DNA of 32,337 nucleotides, from the NCBI GenBank assembly GCA_036003885.1, contig DASYSA010000218.1, positions 1 through 32,337 of the forward strand. The letters are read 5' to 3'. Positions 16,477 to 25,700 of the stretch are shown here, in pieces. The notes under the pieces were generated by a model that did no database searches, had not been told where the DNA came from, and saw nothing but the letters and a program-made list of their open reading frames with translations. The position numbers and the translations under genes were made by a program. The stretch comes from DASYSA01 sp036003885. Lineage in GTDB: Bacteria; Acidobacteriota; Blastocatellia; UBA7656. Each line of letters opens with the position of its first letter. Positions within the stretch are counted from its first letter, which is position 1.

Positions 16477-16609
16477 TCTATCCAGAGAAATCGGTCAAGT
16501 CGGATCTCCCGGGGTGATACGCAGACCCGGCTTACCACTCCTGGCCTGGTGCGGTAGACTAAAAGCGGGCGCAATGAATCCACCCATCATAGACAGGGAG
16601 GTCTATCGA

Positions 16610-17308
16610 ATGAGATCCACGCTTACATCTTTTCTCTTAGTGTTGTTGGTTTCAGGAGTCGCCCTGGCCGGTGCTCCCAGAGAGGGCAGAGCTGACGACG
16701 TGAAGCGGCTTGCGCGGGCGACTGAAGTCTTCAGAGAGATCATGCGCACGCCCGACAAAGGCATACCTGGCGATTTGCTCGACAAGTCGTCGTGCGTTGC
16801 AATCGTGCCCGGTTTGAAGAAAGGAGGCCTGGGCATCGGCGGCCGCTACGGCAAAGGGGTTGTCATGTGTCGTAAGCCGGACCGGCAGTGGTCGGCACCC
16901 TCGTTTCTGACGGTCGAAGGCGGGAGCATTGGACTGCAGATCGGTTATCAGCAGATCGATCTGGTGATGCTAGTGATGAACAGAGACGGAATGGAGAAAC
17001 TGGTAGGGGACAAGTTTACAGTTGGAGCGGACATCTCGGCCGCCGCGGGCCCGGTCGGCCGGCAGGCATCAGCCGAAACCAATATTCGAATGGACGCCCA
17101 GATACTTACCTATTCGCGCGCCAAGGGACTATTTGCGGGCGTGACGCTGAATGGCGCGGTGGTCAAGCAGGACAAGGATGACAACCGCGACTTCTACGGA
17201 AAAGAGATCAACGCGCGTGACATACTGTTCGAAGGAACAGTGCCAATGCCCGCTGAAGCAAGGTCGCTTGCAGCGGCGCTATCCTGGGAATCGCCAAGGA
17301 AGAAGTGA
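16610..17308 (+). CDS. Secreted SYLF/YSC84-domain protein
   Basis: This 232-residue protein has an N-terminal signal peptide (SFLLVLLVSGVALAGA) and a SYLF (YSC84-like) domain from ~35 to ~220. Markers are KSSCVAIVPGLKKGG, GRYGKGVVMCR, SAPSFLTVEGGSIGLQIGYQ, DLVMLVMN, ADISAAAGPVGRQ and FAGVTLNGAVV. In eukaryotes the domain binds phosphoinositides; bacterial members are exported proteins of unknown function often linked to the envelope or lipids. ATG 16610 with GGGAGG eight bases upstream is chosen. A longer open frame back to 16514 has no signal peptide at its start and no ribosome binding site. It follows the DHS-like gene by 133 bp; operon membership is uncertain. Confidence 0.88.
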   Translation: MRSTLTSFLLVLLVSGVALAGAPREGRADDVKRLARATEVFREIMRTPDKGIPGDLLDKSSCVAIVPGLKKGGLGIGGRYGKGVVMCRKPDRQWSAPSFLTVEGGSIGLQIGYQQIDLVMLVMNRDGMEKLVGDKFTVGADISAAAGPVGRQASAETNIRMDAQILTYSRAKGLFAGVTLNGAVVKQDKDDNRDFYGKEINARDILFEGTVPMPAEARSLAAALSWESPRKK

Positions 17309-17321
17309 AGTAAGAAATGCG

Positions 17322-17354
17322 AAATGCGAATTTCGAATTTCGAAATTCGCATTT
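17322..17354. repeat. Perfect 33-bp palindrome between convergent genes
   Basis: The left arm AAATGCGAATTTCGAA (17322-17337) and its exact complement (17339-17354) flank a single central base. Related AAATGC units precede it. It sits 13 bp after the SYLF stop and 25 bp after the methyltransferase stop, so both transcripts could end in its hairpin. It is the same GAAATTCG family as the repeats at 10007-10089. Confidence 0.85.
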
Positions 17355-17379
17355 CTTCCTCCCACGCTCCCATCCTCCC

Positions 17380-18417
17380 TTACACGCGTATTGCTTCTAG
17401 TATGCTGTGTGGTGACTTCGTTGGCACCACTCTTGTTAATTTGAAGCCCCCTTGTTCGAACAACGCGCGATATTGGGCCTCTGTGCGTTCGTAGCTGTGC
17501 AACAATAGCAACATCTCAAGGTCAAGTAACTTGCCGAGCGATGGACTGTTGCCCTCCGGAATCACCATTTCTACCACCAGCACTTTGCCATTTTCGGTCA
17601 TCGCCTGATGACAGTTTCGGAGGATCGTCAACGCACGTTCATCTTCCCAGTCGTGGATAATATGCTTCATGAGGTAAGCATCGCTGCCGGCCGGAACGGA
17701 CGCGAAGAAGTCGCCCCCAACGGCATCACAGCGTTTGCCTACTCCGCGCGCGTCGATGATCTCATTCGCCCCATCAATCACTGATGGCGCGTCAAAAAGC
17801 ACCCCGCTCATCTGCGGATACTTTTCCAGAATCGAGGCAAGGAGAAATCCATGCCCGCCGCCGACATCGACGAGGCTGCTGATTCCGGAAAAGTCGTAAG
17901 CATCGACAACCGCCGCGCTGACCGCTGAGCTGAAGCTTGTCATCGCATTGTTGAAGACTTGAGCGGGCGCCGGATTCTCGGCCAGATACTTGAAGTAAGC
18001 TTTCCCATAAATGTGCTCGAACCCGGGCTGTCCGGATTGAACGCTGTAGGAAAGGTCGCTCCATACCCGCCAGTGCCAGTCCGAGCCAAAGAAAATCGCC
18101 AGGGCGCTCAAGCTATCAGGCGCGTCAGCGCGCAGGGGTTCCGCAAGCGGCGTTAGCCGGAAGCGTCCATCATCATCTTCGGCAAATATGCCAACACTCG
18201 CCAGCGCGCGCATGATGCGGTACATCGGCCGAGCTTGCGCTCCGGTCGCCTGGGCCAGCTCGTCTGCGCTCTTCGCTCCATTTGCGAGCAAATCAGCCAC
18301 GCCGAGTTTTGCCGCAACTGAAATCGCTTGCGAAGTCATAAAACCAAAAATCATCGACGTCAACTGCACCGATGGCGGAGCATCCTCGGAAACTCTTTGC
18401 GTCTCACTTTGTGACAT
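17380..18417 (-). CDS. SAM-dependent O-methyltransferase (hydroxyneurosporene/ASMT-like)
   Basis: This 345-residue enzyme belongs to the O-methyltransferase family 2 (plant-type COMT/acetylserotonin OMT/hydroxyneurosporene OMT). The N-terminal winged-helix dimerisation domain spans ~15-100 (ISVAAKLGVADLL, RPMYRIMRALASVG). SAM motif I is VDVGGGHG at ~183-190. The segment KHIIHDWEDE at 251-260 holds the likely catalytic base His255, and VVEMVIPEG follows. Such enzymes methylate hydroxyl groups of small aromatic or polyketide molecules, often in secondary metabolism. The start at 18417 has GGAGAG upstream. It lies 40 bp downstream of the bicupin in the same direction. The substrate is unknown. 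Confidence 0.87.
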   Translation of the reverse strand: MSQSETQRVSEDAPPSVQLTSMIFGFMTSQAISVAAKLGVADLLANGAKSADELAQATGAQARPMYRIMRALASVGIFAEDDDGRFRLTPLAEPLRADAPDSLSALAIFFGSDWHWRVWSDLSYSVQSGQPGFEHIYGKAYFKYLAENPAPAQVFNNAMTSFSSAVSAAVVDAYDFSGISSLVDVGGGHGFLLASILEKYPQMSGVLFDAPSVIDGANEIIDARGVGKRCDAVGGDFFASVPAGSDAYLMKHIIHDWEDERALTILRNCHQAMTENGKVLVVEMVIPEGNSPSLGKLLDLEMLLLLHSYERTEAQYRALFEQGGFKLTRVVPTKSPHSILEAIRV

Positions 18418-18457
18418 GTTCTCTCCTTTTCATCTCTCCCATACTCCCACAGTCCAC

Positions 18458-19219
18458 TCAGTCTTCATAAGCCTCGCCCGGGCTGCCAGAGGGGTGAAAA
18501 ACCCCTAACAACCGCACGTCTACAGTACCCGTATTCTCCAGGCAGTGACTCACGCCGCGCGGAAGATAAATGCTCGTTCCGGCTTTGAAGTCTGCCCCAG
18601 CGTCCTCTATCCAGACTCGTCCCTCACCTTGAAGGATGTAGATCGCCTCTTCATAAGTATGATGATGCATGGGAGCGCGGCCCGATGGAATTACTCCGAC
18701 GAACTGCGTCACGTTCTGACATCCGAGCCTGCGACTGACCAGCAGTTTGAACGTGCGATCGCCGGCCGCAATTGATTTCTCCTGGTCTTCGCGGATCGTG
18801 CGAAACGGGGTCGTGTCCAGTGGGTTTGCAGTCAAAGGCGACAGCCCGCTCTCAGCCGCGTCATCTTCGGGGCACACTACGCTCACAGTCTCGAGCAGGT
18901 TGTCGCCGCCGACTTCCTCAACATCCTTTTCGATTTGATATACGCTTCCAGGAGGAATATAGACCCCGACACCTCGCTCGAGCAGATAGCGATGGCCGTC
19001 GATGTAACAGGTCCCCGTGCCTCGAACGACGTACACGACTTCTTCGCCGGTTGGATTGCGTCGCGCAGGCGCAAGCCCGGAATCGTAGGCGCTTATAATC
19101 TGGGTGAGGTCGAGCGCTCCCGTCGCCCGAGATATGGGAATGTGAAAGCTGCGGGTGCCTTCGCGTTCTGAATGTGGTGCGTTGTCGATGACAGCCGCAC
19201 GTCCCGGAAGAAACGTCAT
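18458..19219 (-). CDS. Two-domain cupin (bicupin) protein
   Basis: This 253-residue cytoplasmic protein has two cupin beta-barrels. Domain 2 (~155-245) carries a full metal motif: PMHHHTYEE(x6)G-type motif 1 and PRGVSHCLEN as motif 2. Domain 1 (~30-120) keeps the fold-typical EEVVYVVRGTG but reads RRN where HHH is expected and PPGSVY where the second His is expected, so it probably binds no metal. Cupins of this kind are oxygenases, isomerases, decarboxylases or small-molecule sensors. The start at 19219 follows a G-rich GGGGG. It sits between the flavo-oxidase and methyltransferase genes in one direction, suggesting a shared pathway. The reaction is unknown. Confidence 0.83.
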   Translation of the reverse strand: MTFLPGRAAVIDNAPHSEREGTRSFHIPISRATGALDLTQIISAYDSGLAPARRNPTGEEVVYVVRGTGTCYIDGHRYLLERGVGVYIPPGSVYQIEKDVEEVGGDNLLETVSVVCPEDDAAESGLSPLTANPLDTTPFRTIREDQEKSIAAGDRTFKLLVSRRLGCQNVTQFVGVIPSGRAPMHHHTYEEAIYILQGEGRVWIEDAGADFKAGTSIYLPRGVSHCLENTGTVDVRLLGVFHPSGSPGEAYED

Positions 19220-19365
19220 CTTTGTAACCCCCCGTTTTCAATGCCACAGAGAACCAGAGCGCGAGTAGAATAGTGAGGTCAGGGCCGGGATTTCAAGCAG
19301 GCCGGCCTGTGGTCTCTGTGCCTAATCTTTTGTTTTGAGCGCCCGCCGAGTCTTATCTTGCGCTA

Positions 19366-20505
19366 TCAGGGACCGAATCGTCCAAGCCTGAAACGCTCAA
19401 TCTCCCATGAAGTCCTGCCGGTCGCCAGCAGCTCGGCAGCGATGCGTCCAACCAGTGAGCCAAACTTGAAGCCGTGGCCCGAGAATCCAGTCACGAGCAG
19501 CACATTCTCGATGCCCGAATGCCAGTCGATAATGAAATCGTCGTCGGGTGTGTTGTTGTACACGCAGACCTTTGTCTCGATCACTCGCGCGCTTGTCAGT
19601 TCCGGAATGAACCGCGCAAAGAATTTCCGACAAAGGCCGATCGAATTACCATCGACAGTTTCATTGCGCCGGTCCGGGTCGACCGCCTCGCCCTTTTGGT
19701 GATTTGCTATCTTCATCGCCCCCGAATGGTGAACCGGAAAACCGTAGTAGCCGGAGTCCATGTCGATGAATATCGGGAAGCTTCCAACGTCGAAGTTGCT
19801 TGTTGGCGCCGTTGTTCCTGGCCGGGGCTCGAAGTAGATCGTTTCCTGCCGAGTCGTGTTGAGAACCCCTGCCAAGTCGGGAACCAGTTTCAGCGTCCAC
19901 GGCCCTGAGGCTACCATCGCTCGCCCGCATTCGATCGCGCTCCCGGATGCGGTCGTTAGCATGACCTTGGACTTCTTGCCGTGATCGATGCTCACAACGC
20001 GATCGACCTCAATGATTTCTACTCCGTGTCGCCGGGCGAGTAGGATCAGGGCACTCACAATCCGCTCGGCATGCAGGATGGCGCCGCTCGGATCGAAGAC
20101 TGCGTAAGGAAACGCGTCGCCGTTGAACTGCGGGAAACGCCGGGCGGCTTCGTAGCCTGTGAGCCTCTCGACCTCGAGACCGAGGGATTGCAGGACTTCC
20201 AGGGATGCAGATTCGAATGACGGCTCGGTGTGACCCGTCATCAGGAGCCCGGTTTGAGTGAGCAGAGGCGTGCCGGTATCCGCCTCGAGCCCACGCCACA
20301 ACTCCAAAGAGTCGACGGCCATTCGAGCATAGAGTGGATCGGGATAGGTGAATCGGAACACCCTGGAATGGTCTATTGAAGCGGCGCGTGGATTTGGCAG
20401 CGTTGCCTGGTCGATCAACGCGACAGTGGCTCCGTCGCGCGAAACCTCGCAGGCCGCGGCCGCGCCCATCACTCCGCCGCCGATGATGACGATGTCGTAG
20501 CTCAT
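19366..20505 (-). CDS. Monomeric sarcosine-oxidase-like FAD-dependent oxidoreductase
   Basis: This 379-residue flavoenzyme belongs to the DAO superfamily, MSOX/N-methyltryptophan oxidase branch, which oxidises secondary amines such as N-methyl amino acids. The FAD-binding motif VIIGGGVMGAAAA lies at ~7-19. KVCVYNNTPDDDFIID contains Cys314, matching the cysteine that binds FAD covalently in MSOX (Cys315). Lys265 and His269 in MKIANHQ, and Lys347 in GFSGHGFKFGS, match the MSOX active site and oxygen-activating Lys almost residue for residue. ATG 20505 (MSYDIVIIGG) is chosen because it puts the FAD motif in the normal place; an upstream start at 20541 adds 12 unrelated residues. It is the first gene of a possible three-gene set with the bicupin (146 bp gap) and methyltransferase. 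The substrate is unproven. Confidence 0.88.
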   Translation of the reverse strand: MSYDIVIIGGGVMGAAAACEVSRDGATVALIDQATLPNPRAASIDHSRVFRFTYPDPLYARMAVDSLELWRGLEADTGTPLLTQTGLLMTGHTEPSFESASLEVLQSLGLEVERLTGYEAARRFPQFNGDAFPYAVFDPSGAILHAERIVSALILLARRHGVEIIEVDRVVSIDHGKKSKVMLTTASGSAIECGRAMVASGPWTLKLVPDLAGVLNTTRQETIYFEPRPGTTAPTSNFDVGSFPIFIDMDSGYYGFPVHHSGAMKIANHQKGEAVDPDRRNETVDGNSIGLCRKFFARFIPELTSARVIETKVCVYNNTPDDDFIIDWHSGIENVLLVTGFSGHGFKFGSLVGRIAAELLATGRTSWEIERFRLGRFGP

Positions 20506-20554
20506 AGTCGAAAGGCAAAGAGCAAGGTGTCGCCGGGTCAAAGAGCAGAGCCTG

Positions 20555-21304
20555 TTAGCCCTTTGCCCTTTGGGCCTTGCCCGTCGCCTTCAGCGTTGCA
20601 TAGAGCGGAAGATGATCTGAAGCCATCAGGGCCCGCCGGCTGCGGTGCAGATCCAGGCTCTCCATCTCGAGCGAGTCCTCGAAGTAGATGTGGTCCAGGT
20701 GAAGTATGGGCATCACGCCAGGGTAAGTCTTGGATCGCTGCAGCAGACTCCGTATGTCGGCGCTCTTGAGGTGTGCCGAGAGCAGCTTGGTGGTCAAGCC
20801 TCGCGTCCACTCATTGAAGTCTCCCAGCATGATCCGCGCGCCGCCCAGTTCTTTGTTCTTGAGTATGGCCCCCTCCATCAGCTTCCGAGCCTGATGGCGG
20901 CGTTCGAGAAAAGCGGTGCCCAGGTGAACGTTGAACACGTGAAGCACGCCGAACCCCTCCAGATCGACGTCGGCGCGCAGGCAACCGCGACGCTCGCGTC
21001 CTACAACGCTGAGATCATATGTGTGAGTCCCAATGAATGGAAAGCGGCTAAGGATGACATTGCCATAGGCTCCCCCCTTGTGCCGGCGGGTTTCGCCAAT
21101 GCAATAAGCCAGTCCCAGCTCCTCGGCAATGAACCGCGCCTGGTGGTCCTCGCGGGATCCATCGTCGACACTGACGACTTCCTGTAGCGCGACGATGTCT
21201 GCATCTATCTCGCGAAGTACATCGACAATTCGCCTGGGGCGCACCCGGCTATCGAGCCCGCGACACTTATGAACGTTATAAGTCGCTATCCGAATCCTAT
21301 GCAC
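20555..21304 (-). CDS. Endonuclease/exonuclease/phosphatase-family protein
   Basis: This 249-residue protein has the EEP (DNase I-like) fold: ATYNVHKCRG at the start, LQEV with the metal-binding Glu, FNVHLG, GDFNEW (Asp/Asn), HLDHIYF, and the C-terminal SDHLPLYA with the catalytic Asp-His pair. The metal and catalytic positions are complete. Members cleave phosphodiesters in DNA, RNA or phospholipids, or phosphoester bonds in inositol phosphates. The start is GTG at 21304 with AAGG upstream. It is followed by the phospholipase D-like gene upstream on the same strand (66-bp gap), a pairing that is common in Gram-negative bacteria and hints at a lipid or phosphodiester role. The last ~8 residues (GKAQRAKG) are repeat-like. 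There is no signal peptide, so it is probably cytoplasmic. Confidence 0.88.
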   Translation of the reverse strand: MHRIRIATYNVHKCRGLDSRVRPRRIVDVLREIDADIVALQEVVSVDDGSREDHQARFIAEELGLAYCIGETRRHKGGAYGNVILSRFPFIGTHTYDLSVVGRERRGCLRADVDLEGFGVLHVFNVHLGTAFLERRHQARKLMEGAILKNKELGGARIMLGDFNEWTRGLTTKLLSAHLKSADIRSLLQRSKTYPGVMPILHLDHIYFEDSLEMESLDLHRSRRALMASDHLPLYATLKATGKAQRAKG

Positions 21305-21369
21305 CTGAACCTTGTTGCCTTTCCCTCGTCAACACTGTGAACCCGATCCAAAGCCCAAATTACCGCTGA

Positions 21370-22650
21370 TTACTGCTGCCGTTCCAGTATCCATCCCAGT
21401 AATTCATGTGCGCGCTCGAGGATGGAACGTTGCCTCCAATCCTCGTAAGAGACAGGGAGGCTCTCCCCAACATCACGCGCAAAGTCCTCCTCGAGCCGCG
21501 CCGCGACACTTTCATCAAATACTGCCAGGTTGACCTCGTCGTTCAACCCGAACGAGCGGTTGTCGAAGTTCGTCGAGCCCACCACGCTCCAGATCCCGTC
21601 GACGACCATGGACTTCGTGTGAATCATCGAGGGGCAATACTCGTAGATCTGAGCCCCCGCCTCGAGCAACTGACCGAACAGGCGACGACTCGAACGTCGG
21701 GTCAGCAAGTGGTCCATGTGTTTGCCGGGGGCCACGATCCTGACTTCAACGCCGCGCTCCGTGATGGCTCTTATCATCTCCTGTCGGATGCTGTAGTCGG
21801 GCAGAAAATAAGGGGTCGTGATGTGAATGCTCTTGCCTGCCGACGCGAGCAGCGTCTGAAACAACATACGCCCCCGGGTTGCTCTCCCTGCCGAAGGAGT
21901 GCTGTCGACGATCATCGCCCGGGCTTCCCCTTCCTCAAGGCAGGGCGGAAAATAGTCCGTTCCCGTGAGCAGTTCACCCGACGCCTCGATCCAGTTCTCC
22001 GCGAAGCAGGATTGCAAGGCGTTGACTGCCGGCCCCTCGACGCGAAACATCGTGTCACGCCAGCGAGGTTGCCTGCCTCTGCCGGTGAGCCAGTGATCGG
22101 CGATGCCGGCGCCGCCGAGGAAACCGACACAACCGTCGATGACTATGATCTCGCGATGGGTGCGGTTGTTGATGCGCGGCAACATCTGCCAGCGGAGAGG
22201 GTGATACCACTCCACGCGGCCCCCGGCTGCGACCAGCTCCTGGAAGTAACTATTCCATGTGGCGAAGCTGCCAATACCGTCGAGCACGATGTTTACCTGG
22301 ACTCCAGCCCGGGCACGTTCCACCAGCGCCTCGACAAAGCGGAGGGCAATCCGGCCCTTCTGAAATATGTAGGCTTCGATATTGATGCTGTGAGAGGCTC
22401 GTCGTATCGCATCCAATTCCGCGTCGTAGTAGACCTCGCCGTTAGTCAGGACATCGACGCGTATTCCATCATGAATCTGGGCGTCCGATACGGCCGCGAT
22501 GATGCGCAGGAAGTCGGGCGAATCGAGTGGAGCCGTAGTGGTGGTTCGAACCTTGTAAGGAAGGCCGGGTTCGAACAGGGCGAGAAACAGCGTCAGGCTC
22601 AGAAACGCTATGGCGATTATTGCGATGACGTTGAAGGGAGACAGATCCAT
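21370..22650 (-). CDS. Phospholipase D/cardiolipin-synthase-like protein
   Basis: This 426-residue membrane-anchored PLD-superfamily protein has one N-terminal transmembrane helix (~7-26) and two HKD domains. The second motif, HTKSMVVDG (His344, Lys346, Asp351), followed by VGSTNFDNRSF, is canonical. The first reads HREIIVIDG (His165, Glu167, Asp172), where Lys is expected at position 167, followed by GFLGGAGIADHW. Cardiolipin synthases of the ClsA/ClsB type condense two phosphatidylglycerols through these motifs. The altered first motif might reduce activity or mark a subgroup. The start is ATG at 22650. It is co-directional with the EEP gene (66 bp). Confidence 0.87.
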   Translation of the reverse strand: MDLSPFNVIAIIAIAFLSLTLFLALFEPGLPYKVRTTTTAPLDSPDFLRIIAAVSDAQIHDGIRVDVLTNGEVYYDAELDAIRRASHSINIEAYIFQKGRIALRFVEALVERARAGVQVNIVLDGIGSFATWNSYFQELVAAGGRVEWYHPLRWQMLPRINNRTHREIIVIDGCVGFLGGAGIADHWLTGRGRQPRWRDTMFRVEGPAVNALQSCFAENWIEASGELLTGTDYFPPCLEEGEARAMIVDSTPSAGRATRGRMLFQTLLASAGKSIHITTPYFLPDYSIRQEMIRAITERGVEVRIVAPGKHMDHLLTRRSSRRLFGQLLEAGAQIYEYCPSMIHTKSMVVDGIWSVVGSTNFDNRSFGLNDEVNLAVFDESVAARLEEDFARDVGESLPVSYEDWRQRSILERAHELLGWILERQQ

Positions 22651-22760
22651 GGAAGATAACTTTTTTCAGACCAGGTGATCAGCCGGAAAAATCTTACCAC
22701 AACCGAGGAGTTGAAATTCTGGAAGCCCTCCGCAACCAGGGTTTTCATGTCAGCAATCGC

Positions 22761-25700
22761 CTACGATAACTCGTCGAGCAGCGCTTTCGCTTCTCGCAAG
22801 TCCTTTGTATCGAATCCCTCGGTGAACCAGAGGTAAATCTGTGTGAGGAGCGTGCGCGCTTCTTCTTGTTTACCCTGGTTTTGATAGAGACGGGCCAGGC
22901 TCATCACTGCGCGCAGCTCCCAGGACTTCGCCTGCTGCTGTTGCGCAATCTCCATGGACTGCTTGAAACAACCTTCGGCCCTGGCAGCCGCAGGCGGTTC
23001 GGCCTGAACAACCGCTCTTCCGACCGTGGCCGCTCGCGAAAGGCCTCGCCCTGAAGCCTGCATAAGGATCAGTTCACCCTTAATACGATAGAGCTCGGCG
23101 AGGTAGCATCTATCCCCGTGGCGGGCCACCTCTAGTGCCTCCTCCAATACGCGGAGTCCCTCCTCGGCCTGGCGTGCCTTTCCAAGCGCTTCGGCCAGCA
23201 AACCCAAAAAGTGTGGAAGTACGACTCCAGTGCCGGTGGCTTGATGAGCGGCAAGCCCCTGGCGCATCTGTTCAAGCGCTTCTTCCCGCTTCCCCTGCTC
23301 AAGCAGCGCCCAGCCCAGCGTAATCGTTGCCATCGACTGATACAGCACCAGCCCATGTTCGCTGGAAACGGCGAGGGCGGCCTCGGCGTGTTCTTGTGCC
23401 TTCCGCTCTTCCCGACGAAGGTGATGAAGAATCGCCGCAAAGAAGAGGGCGTGGGCCAGGCCATAAGGTTCGGATAACTCGTGCGCCAGGGTCAGTGCTT
23501 CCTGGATCAACTCCAAAGCCTGATCGGGATGGCCGAGAAACCACAGCGCCCAGGCGGCAAAGCACCGCATCGCAACTCCCGGGTTCTGTGCGTAGCGGAA
23601 GGCATCATCGCGATGCCGCTCAGGATCGTAGAGTAAGAGAGCTTTCTCAAAGTGCTCCATGGCAAGAGCAAAATCACCCAAATGCATGAAGGTGATCTCC
23701 ATCGCCCAGTGACCTCGCATTGCGAGGTCGGGGTACGGGAGGCGCTCAGACAGGCGCAGGAATTCTTCGGCGATCTCTCTCGCTGTCCCTAATTCTGCCC
23801 TCACTGTATAGAATGTCCTCAGTCCCCAGAGTACTTGAGAGATTTCCGGCGTCTCGCCCAATTGCTGACACAGCTCTCGAGCTCTCGTGTACACACTTCC
23901 TACATCAGGCGCCGCATAACCCTCGGTCGCAATCAACGGCACGCCCAGAGTGAGGTGCAGCCGGAGCTCTTGCCTGGCTCGTTCAGGAGTGTCCGGCAGT
24001 CTCCCGAGGAGATCCAACCCTCGCCGTGCCAGCCCGACCGCGTCCTGATACGCAAACCGGCGGATGTCGTTTTCTGCAGCCTGCTGAAGATATTGCACGG
24101 CTTGCTCATATTTCGACCCCCGCTCAAAGTGCATCGCAAGCTCCGCTGCGATTTCCCTGGCGCGCTCGCCATAGAGATCTTCCCCCTGCTCCCCGATTCG
24201 TCGGTGGAGTTGAACCCGCCTCGACGCTGACATCCGTTCATACAGCACGTTCTGATACAGAGCGTGTATGAAGCCATACCGCGTTGCCGCTTCTCCATTT
24301 GGTAGTTCCTGAATGCCGCAATCCTGAATAAACTGATGATGCCGAGCCATCTCATGGCAACGCGCTTCTATAGTCTCCCGATTCTCCCTCAATCCCGCCA
24401 CCACGGCGAGAGTTGAAAACTCTGCTCCGGCGACGCTCGCCGCCTCAAGTGTTTGCTGCTGTTCTGCATCGAGATGGTCAAGCTGCTTCTCGATCATCTG
24501 CTTGATGCTGTCGGGCACTCCAACCTCTACCTTCTCGATCCCTACAACTAACTCCCAACCCCCTTCACGCTCGACAATCAACCCTTCTGCCAACAGGTAG
24601 TCGACCGCGTTGACCATAAACAGCGGATTTCCATCTGTTCGTGCGTGCACCAACCCCGCAAGCCCCGCGGGAAATCGATTGCCGGGAAATCTGACGGACA
24701 GATACCCGGCAACCGCATCTTCGCCGAGGTATTCGAGCGGTAACTCCTCGCATTGCTGTTTCGCCAACAACTCCTGCTTGACCGCCTTGAGCGGATGCCC
24801 GCTTACAATCAACTCCGCAGTTCGATAGGTCCCAATCAACATGAGCCGGGCGGCGTGACGTTGCCTTGCCAGGTATGAGATCAGATCCAGCGTCGAGTAA
24901 TCGCTCCAGTGAAGGTCTTCAAATATGAGTACCAGGGGCAGGTCTGCGGTCAGCACCTCCAATGCTTCGCTCATCTCTCGAAGCATGCGTTCGCGCGTCG
25001 CTCCGAACACTTCTCGACTCAACAACTCGCGATCGTCAGCGCTCACCAAAGAAGGCATTTGCAGCAGCCACATCGGCGCGTGATCTCGCAGCACATCGAT
25101 GACCCGCCCGTGCTGTCGACATAATCGGCCGATAGCCTCAAGAACCGGCAGGTACGCTTCACTCGTGCCGTACTGTTCCAGACATTGCCCTCTACCTATC
25201 CGAATGCTTCGGTCAGAGGCCAGGCTCCTCGCAAACGTGTCGACCAGGGCGGTCTTCCCGATGCCTGCTTCTCCTGTAACAAAAACGATCTGACGTTCTC
25301 CCGCGAGCATCTTGTCACGCCAGCTTCGCATCAGCGAGAGAGCCTCGTCGCGTCCGACGACTCCCGGAGGAGAGTACGCGGCATGCAGCGGTGCGGCCAA
25401 AACGCCTTTGTAGCTGCCGGTCTCCTGACTTTTCGCGAGCAGCTGCCCGCCCTCTGCTATTTGACCGATGAAGCGATAGCCCCGACGATGTGCGGTCTCA
25501 ATGAATCGAGGAGACTTTGGATCATCGTCGAGAGCCGCGCGGAGCTGACGAATGGTGACTTTGAGGACGGCTTCGCCGACAAACGTCTCTGGCCAGACGG
25601 CGGCCAGGAGTTCCTCTTTGGTCACGAGCTGGCCCGGACGACCGAGAAGGTAGTCGAGCATTGCGAAGGCTTTGGGTCTGAGTTTGATTGCCTGTGAGCC

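Noticed and set aside
16514..16609. Longer N-terminus for the SYLF protein
   Set aside because: It would place the signal peptide internally; ATG 16610 has a good ribosome binding site and begins the signal peptide.
22540..22560. GGTTCGAACC resembling a tRNA T-arm
   Set aside because: It lies inside the PLD coding sequence and no acceptor, D or anticodon stems surround it.
21406..22659. 417-codon + strand open frame opposite the PLD gene
   Set aside because: Both HKD motifs and the membrane helix are read on the - strand. The + strand product shows no family feature.
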